In this document: piece by piece, positions 58,220-64,000 of the stretch
How the letters are laid out: every line of letters begins with the position of its first letter
Numbering within the stretch: the first letter of the stretch is position 1
Program-made: the position numbers and the translations under genes
Notes under the pieces: model-generated
Seen by the model: only the letters and a program-made list of their open reading frames with translations
Database searches by the model: none
Told to the model about the DNA's origin: nothing
Source of the DNA: Opeltia flavorubescens
Taxonomy: Eukaryota > Ascomycota > Lecanoromycetes > Teloschistales > Teloschistaceae
Length of the DNA: 64,000 nucleotides
Direction of reading: 5' to 3'
Assembly (NCBI GenBank): GCA_000442125.1
Contig: KE546980.1
Span: 1,302,001 to 1,366,000, forward strand

Positions 58220-58850
58220 TTGTCAGGTCGGCATACTGACTCAGTCGAAGAATCTGTCAGCAAAGCCTAAATCTATGAATACCTAGGGTAGAACGATGGT
58301 TCATCAGAAGCTATAGGCAGGGTCAATTCTCACGATGGACTTCTACGTGGAATGCTCATCTCTTTGTTGAGATCGAAACATCCATCAAATCATTCGGGGC
58401 TTCCAGGAGAGAATCCAATTCGCTAATTATGGTGTGAAACAACATTGGCTCACGTTAGAACAATCAGCCAATAACAATTCGCATCAGTACATGCCGGCTA
58501 TCTCCACATCATCAATGTTAAGTCGCAATGTGCGAAAGCAAGGAATCAAATTTAGTCACTTGAAATCATCACTAAATCCTCAAATGTCTCTTGCCAATTG
58601 GTGGATCATTCATGCTACACATACTAATGTTCCGAATCAATCTTATCTTTCGAAGCGGGTCAATGCACATCATCGCGTTTGTTCTCTTTATTTTAGGAAC
58701 TGTCGGACCCCACGAATGTTTGTTTATGTACTAAAGTCAATGGGAATCTTTATAATTTTTTCTTCTACATACTTTCTTCTCGCTGGAATCATTCCTTGAA
58801 GATCTACAAATACCTTGTTGTCGTACCAATAGCTATTTCCCACCTTCGCC
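58220..58850. other. 0.6-kb spacer
   Basis: AT-rich, no supported gene; probable promoter of the BTB gene at its 3' side. Confidence 0.4.
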
Positions 58851-59528
58851 ATGGAACTCATTGAAGGTCCGCCCTTATCGGGGCCCAGCGTCTTTGAAAC
58901 CTCCTCGCCAAAATCTTCCAGCCAAGTCATCATCCTCCAAGTCGGAGAGCAGAAATTCTACACAACAAAAGCAACATTGGAAGGATCCAAGATGCTCAAA
59001 GCCATGGTCTCCCATCGCTGGAACGCCAGCAAAGACGGCGAGAAGACATTCTTCCTTGACGCAGACCCCGAAGCCTTCAAACATATCCTTTGCTTCCTCC
59101 GCCACGGCGTCTACCCTCTCTGCTACAACAGTGCCTCAGGTCACGATTACTACCTCTACACTGTCATCTACAAACTTGCAGACTACCTCCAAATCACCGA
59201 ACTAGCCGCCTGGCTGCACGGAAAGAAGTACCTGGAAGCCATCAAAGTCACTACTAGGGCAAGCGTCTCGGAGGGTGAGGACGCTCTATTCGCCACCGAT
59301 GAATCCAATGTCAAGATGCAGTACCATCCGTCATGGAGAATCGTCAAGAAATATGTCTGCCCGAGGGGAATCCGCAACCACTACGATAACCCTCAAGGTT
59401 GTGGGAAGGCGTGTCGGGCCGCCCTGGGGGATGAAGATGATGAGTACGAGGATTGTACTGTGCTGTCGATCTTGTCTGTTGCGGAGAAAGTGTTTTATGA
59501 TCAGAAGCTTTGTACACATGGAGACTGA
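58851..59528 (+). CDS. BTB/POZ (KCTD/T1-like) domain protein
   Basis: Single exon, 225 aa. The BTB fold spans about residues 24-125: VIILQVGEQKFYTTKATLEG, SKMLKAMV, a KTFFLDADPEAFKHILCFLR segment and HGVYPLCYN, then YKLADYLQITELAAWLHGKKY. This is the potassium-channel tetramerisation (T1/KCTD) subtype. The C-terminal part (PSWRIVKKYVCPRGI, GCGKACRAAL) is Cys-containing and acidic and not a known domain. Such proteins are often Cullin-3 adaptors. A diverged inverted copy of the BTB part lies at 61177-61510. Confidence 0.85.
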   Translation: MELIEGPPLSGPSVFETSSPKSSSQVIILQVGEQKFYTTKATLEGSKMLKAMVSHRWNASKDGEKTFFLDADPEAFKHILCFLRHGVYPLCYNSASGHDYYLYTVIYKLADYLQITELAAWLHGKKYLEAIKVTTRASVSEGEDALFATDESNVKMQYHPSWRIVKKYVCPRGIRNHYDNPQGCGKACRAALGDEDDEYEDCTVLSILSVAEKVFYDQKLCTHGD

Positions 59529-61176
59529 GGATTTGGAGACGAGGAGGTCAATTCCTGATGATAAAGAGAAGGACTGGGATCTCGCTATTTCTGATTGACA
59601 AATCATGTTCCACCACTCGATGTGCATGAGAGTAGGACGAGATCTTCAAAGCCTTGGGATTCATCATCATCATTCTGCATTCAGAATTCGAAAATAGACT
59701 TCTTTCCTCTCGTCTTCAGAATCCACTTTACTTTCATTCTTTTCATCAAAGCTCCACTTTCCCCATCACTCATGCAGATGCAATAATCCAAATCCCCAAG
59801 ACCCCATCCACAATATCTTGTACACCCATTTTCTATATCATTTCAGCATCAAACACTTGCATGCTTCAAATTCCACCCCCAAATTCCCTCGAAAATACCT
59901 AAAAGTCTGGAATATATCATTTCACCATTCAAAACAGATATGCACCGACAAACCGCTCAAATCTCAAACCTTGCTCCTGCCCCATCCCCCCATGGAGTAG
60001 ATGAGAAGTTTCTCCAAGTGATGAAAACCGCCAGACATGGAAATGAAAATGTAAGAGGTTATGGCTACTAAATATTCATGGAGGGTTTGGATGGATGATG
60101 GGATTTTTGTGATAAGCGCTTCGTGGAATTCGATAATTACTATCATTCCCAGAAGTTACGATCTCCTATTATATCCTTTCAACATTTTCATGACATGTCG
60201 GCAATGGGAAAGAGTTTCGATTTGATGGAGATGGGTGGTACGTCTTCATCATGCGATGGAAATATAGGGGGATTGTAGTCACGCCGAGTAGTATACTCCG
60301 GAGGAAGCATTGAAGGTGTTAGCTATGATCGGGCTGGATCGACATGGTTTATTTTCCTCTTGCGGAGAAATATCTGTGACTGTAGAAGGGGACTGATTAT
60401 AAGTTTCAGGATAGGATAGAGTGGCGTGGCTACGAAATCATAAGGAGATTGGTAGGAAAGAGATGGGGAGCGTTGATGGAATGGGAGGAGGTAGGGCAGA
60501 GAATGATAGGTGTGATCTTTGAAAGAATTCATTCGTACACCATGTCCAACTCCCATGAGGGGACTGAATTAATGTTGTTCATGAAGATGAGACTACTCCT
60601 CGGCGCACGATACATGTCTCTCCTCGGAGCCGGGGATTTAGCTGTAGTAGTAGTAGTATTTTCAGACGAGCAAGCGGGTGGAAGAGGTGAGTATATGGTC
60701 TAGATCTGGTGAGTACGAGTTGCATGCCTTGTTCGAGGCAGGTTATTTTTCTATATACCCTTTTCCAATTATTTCAGTGTACACGCCTTCTCGTCATAGA
60801 CCACCCTCATAACCATACTCCACCCTTCCCTCTCAACACCAAAGCCGTGAACATCACTTCCTCCACCGTCCTAAAATTGAGGAAACATATCCGGGGGGCC
60901 GTCGAAGCCCGGACAGCCCATACAGTTTTCATCCCTCTGATGATGATCCGGAGAACCTCGAAAGAACAGAGGAAGCTATATCAACTCCACCGCAGTCTTG
61001 AACTCCATCTGAGATATCATCAGTAAAACAGAAACGCCAATACAAATATTCTCGTTCCTTGTACCGTCTGACATGTTTGCATGTAGGGTTGTACTAGATT
61101 TGGGCGTCGGGTGGGTGACGTCGTATAGTGTCGGGGTAGTGGTGTGGTTTTCTTTGAGTGCGGATGTTGCTTGAGA
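59529..61176. other. 1.6-kb spacer between the inverted BTB copies
   Basis: No supported gene. Frames at 60449-61026 have low complexity or no recognisable character. Confidence 0.4.
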
Positions 61177-61510
61177 TTATCTTTGATGGGTTCGAGGTGA
61201 TTTGACCGAGTTCTTGGGGCCGGTTTTGATTAGTCTGTGCATGTATGGATGATTGGGGAGTTGTGGAATGCTGTTGGAGAGGGTGTAAATATGTGTGGCG
61301 GATATTGGATAGCAGAGGGGAGAGACGAGAGTATGGAGGAAGCGGAGGATGGAATCAAGAATTTCTAGAGCCACGTCCGGGTAGCAAACGCGTCCGTCGG
61401 CTGGCTTGTTTTTATTCCATTCCTCGGTTATTAGATGCGTGAGCATGGTCCTACCTGATAGTATTCGTACCATGGTACGAAAGGTCTGATTTTCACTGTG
61501 TAGCACAATA
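61177..61510 (-). pseudogene. diverged BTB domain fragment, inverted paralogue
   Basis: A minus-strand frame aligns without gaps over most of its length to the BTB gene at 58851: IVLHSENQTFRTMVRILSGR against VIILQVGEQKFYTTKATLEG, then MLTHLITEEWNKNKPADGR, EILDSILRFLHTLVSPLCY against the matching KHILCFLRHGVYPLCY. It begins right after an AACAG acceptor-like site and ends after PLCY with unrelated residues and a stop, so the last helix of the fold is missing. Either a broken copy or one exon of a gene with unseen exons. Confidence 0.55.
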
Positions 61511-62757
61511 CTGTTAGAATCTTTACGGGCAAAAGAAGAAGGAAAATTGATTGATACCTATATCAATTATGAGTGATCCTGCTCGGGTTGAAAGACTATA
61601 TCGAGAGTCTGCGATATGGTGAAATATTTGATTGCTTGACTTGTATTTATAACCTTCATATGAGATTGGGAGACGAGGATAGGGAAAGAAAAGGAAAAAA
61701 TATGAATACCACGGCAAGCCTTATATATGGACTTATGAAACGCGAGAGTCGATGAGTCCTATGAACTTCAGATGTTTTTTGGAGAGATATGAAGGTAGAA
61801 AGGAGTGAGGCGAATATATTCCGTCCGTCGGATTTTTTTCCTATCTATCTGCAATATCGTCTCCACCAAGTCGCCATGTATTCTCATTCTATCTCGAAAT
61901 CAAGTCTTGTTCATCACCCCTGAAACTTGTTCTACTTTCTTCCTCTTTGCTCTCATCAGCTCTTCTTCTGACCACATGTGATATTAAAGAAGGTATCGTT
62001 AATTTTCTTAATTTGTTTTTTCTTTGGCTGATATTTGATACCTAGATCGTTGCTTTGGAGCAAAGACCGCCAAAATAATGGGACTAGCTGGATCTTGGTA
62101 TATGGCAGCAGTTTCATCGAGAGCCGATTCTGCTACGTTAGGATTGATATCGTCTACATCCTGTATTAAAGCATGATTTGATTCGGTTAAACTAGTCACA
62201 GATGTGCCTAGGAGCCTTACTAACATACATATGTAAAGTACCCCAAAGTATAGTATATTCCTACTCCGTGCCCCTTGCGGTACGAACCAGGCACAGGATG
62301 ACATCTGGTGAGACTCGTCTTGTAGATCAATACGCATAGGAATTAAAGTAGAAGCTAGAGCACAGGTGGCCGAACCGGTCAAAGCTTTGATTGGTGCGCC
62401 TATGTAAGTTTCTCAGGAGCCGTGGCCCCCACATGTCGACCTCTCGAATTACCCAATCAAAACCTATGCTATGACGTCGGCGTTCCTTCCCGTCTGCAAG
62501 TACATCAATCCGCCCGTGCTGATCATCCATTTGGGGAGGGTGACGCACTTGACGTCTCAACTACGCTGTATTGCAATCAATCTTCTTCCATTCTTTACTC
62601 CTCTACTACCTTCATACCGCTCAATGTGCTCTCATGCGTCGTGAGTACATCTCCAATTTCATGTCGCCTCTTTGAACAGATAATGCATGGTGCATGAGCG
62701 ATTGATGGCCGTTCAATCGCTTCGTCCTTTGCTTTCTCCTTCAACTGAATCCGCTCG
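61511..62757. other. 1.2-kb spacer
   Basis: No supported gene. The 124-codon minus-strand frame at 62008-62382 has no family motif I can name. Confidence 0.4.
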
Positions 62758-64000
62758 ATGACAACGACCGAGACCATGTTGGCTGCAAGGAATAGCAATG
62801 GCGGTGTCGCTACTGGGAGGCTTCCTTATGACCCTCTCGAATATACCGTCTTGTCCGCTTGTACCGCTGTAGCATGGATTTTTTGCCTCGAGTTGATCAT
62901 CGCTGGCACCATCACCATCCGCCCACGCTTGTCCTGCTACTATTGGGCCTTGACCATCTCTTCCGCTGGTTGTATCATTCATGCTCTCGGCTTCGTCCTT
63001 AAATTTCTGGTCGGCACTTCCTGGCTAGTTGATCTCGCTTTCATTGGAATAGGTCTGTCCACCTACCGTTTATCTGCTGTCAACATCAAGATGCTGACTT
63101 CTGCATGACAGGATGGGTGGCCATGGTATCGGGCCAATCCTTCGTCCTCTGGTCACGTCTTAACCTCGTCGTCCGCAGCAAACGCATCCTCAACGCTGTC
63201 CTCGCAGCCATCATCATCGATGGCATCGCTCTACATATACCCACCCTAGTCTTCATCTATGGCGCCAACTCTCCCCAAGGTCGATGGGTCAACAGGTTCA
63301 ATACTATGGAACGCGTTCAGCTCCTCGGCTTCTCCCTTCAAGAATCCATAATCGGCGGCATTTACATATTCGCAACCGCAAAACTCCTAAAAGCCCTCTA
63401 CTACTCCGGCACACGCCGAGCCATGATCCAGCTCATCCTCATAAACTGCATCTGCCTAAGTATGGACCTTGTGCTCATTGGACTGGAATTCAGCGACCGC
63501 TACGTCTCCGAAGCGAGCGTGAAACCACTGATCTACGCAATAAAATTGAAGCTCGAATTTGCGGTCTATAGCCAACTCGTCGGCTTCACCAAAGCTGCTT
63601 TCGAGGATGATGAGATTGAATGCCTTGAGTCGAACGGTCCGAGCGGAATATACCCACCACGGCAGCATTACAACAGCCCAGTGGACTTCCTCAAGAACAT
63701 CCCCAAGATCCTGCAGAAGCCTCCTCCGATTGTTTCGCATCCTACTTTACACACGCATCCCGAGCTGGTTATGAAGGCAACACGGACATTTAGCATGGAT
63801 AAGATTGACAAGGAATGGGATTCATTGGAGTTGGAACTTTCTCCGAGTAATGCAGCGGCCGCATTGACAGCAAATGGGGGCAAGGGATCAGTAGCAGTTC
63901 CCAGGAATACGAAGTCGGCGTCGCAGGGCTCGCCTTGCAATCCCGTCATACCCAATGCTGGGAGGGGTTATAACAAAGATCAGGACAACTACGGACTGAG
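62758..64000 (+). CDS. seven-helix integral membrane protein, incomplete at window end
   Basis: Exon 1 (62758-63052) and exon 2 (63112 to the window edge) are joined in phase by a 59-nt intron (GTCTGT, GCTGAC branch, GACAG). Seven hydrophobic segments are visible: around VLSACTAVAWIFCLELII, GCIIHALGFVLKFLVG, WVAMVSGQSFVLW, VLAAIIIDGIALHIPTLVF, IIGGIYIFATAKLL, IQLILINCICLSMDLVLIG and LEFAVYSQLVGF. A long hydrophilic cytosolic tail (Ser/Asn/Gly-rich) runs off the window. It resembles fungal membrane-protein families such as DUF7703; the assignment is tentative and no ligand is known. The start ATG was chosen as the first in frame before helix 1. Confidence 0.8.

Noticed and set aside
62008-62382. 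124-codon minus-strand frame with small hydrophobic segments
   Set aside because: I briefly considered a transporter remnant, but no family motif or second helix pair supports it.
1-64000. tRNA/rRNA genes, CRISPR arrays, transposons and virus-like elements
   Set aside because: I looked by eye for tRNA T-arm boxes, long terminal or inverted repeats, transposase, reverse transcriptase and capsid motifs and found none that held up. A covariance-model search (tRNAscan, Rfam) and a repeat-library search would be decisive.

Overview
The window looks like nuclear DNA of a filamentous ascomycete (Pezizomycotina; my guess is Leotiomycetes/Helotiales). The grounds are short introns (about 46-180 nt, GTRNGT donors, CTAAC/CTGAC-like branch sites), a fungal gene set (ENA-type P-ATPase, DEF1, Ubp16, AIM9-like kinase, HET and NACHT-ankyrin proteins) and no bacterial operon layout. 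The assembly carries single Ns at 14201, 34057, 48787 and 56619 and a 35-N gap at 42535-42569. I found no convincing tRNA, rRNA, CRISPR array, transposon or virus-like element.

Region 1 (1-26 kb) is mainly conserved core genes: a CSC1/OSCA-type channel with a GC-AG first intron, a conserved protein of unknown function, DEF1 (RNA polymerase II degradation factor), a Tudor-like/AT-hook protein, an ABCG half transporter with a Cys-rich luminal head, an ENA sodium ATPase whose promoter holds ten PacC hexamers, a secreted protein with two copies of one domain, mitoribosomal protein bL9m, and the deubiquitinase Ubp16 divergent from it. A three-exon Ser/Thr/Asp-rich secreted protein (26060-26841, minus) can only be seen after splicing.

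Region 2 (27-42 kb) is looser and accessory-like. It has a 105-bp tandem duplication, a three-exon orphan gene, an AIM9-like phosphotransferase, a decayed secreted carbohydrate-binding protein with three nonsense codons, a frame-interrupted orphan, a complete five-exon NACHT-ankyrin (NLR-like) receptor, and a compact protein of five about 52-residue repeats that could form a five-bladed propeller.

Region 3 (41.5-64 kb) has an orphan secreted protein, an IMPACT-family protein, a stand-alone CYP505-like P450 without reductase, a GH25 muramidase, a HET protein, a 2H phosphoesterase divergent from an F-box protein, a gene joining a coiled STAND-like N-terminus, a ubiquitin-like domain, a zinc site and a C-terminal acyl-carrier-like domain, a BTB protein with a diverged inverted copy 1.7 kb away, and a seven-helix membrane protein that runs off the end. 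NACHT-ANK, HET, ubiquitin-like/carrier, BTB and F-box genes together suggest an allorecognition or ubiquitin-signalling neighbourhood. The most unusual single item is the ubiquitin-like/zinc/acyl-carrier gene at 56438-58219. Across the window many genes also switch from C-rich to G-rich on the coding strand from 5' to 3'.
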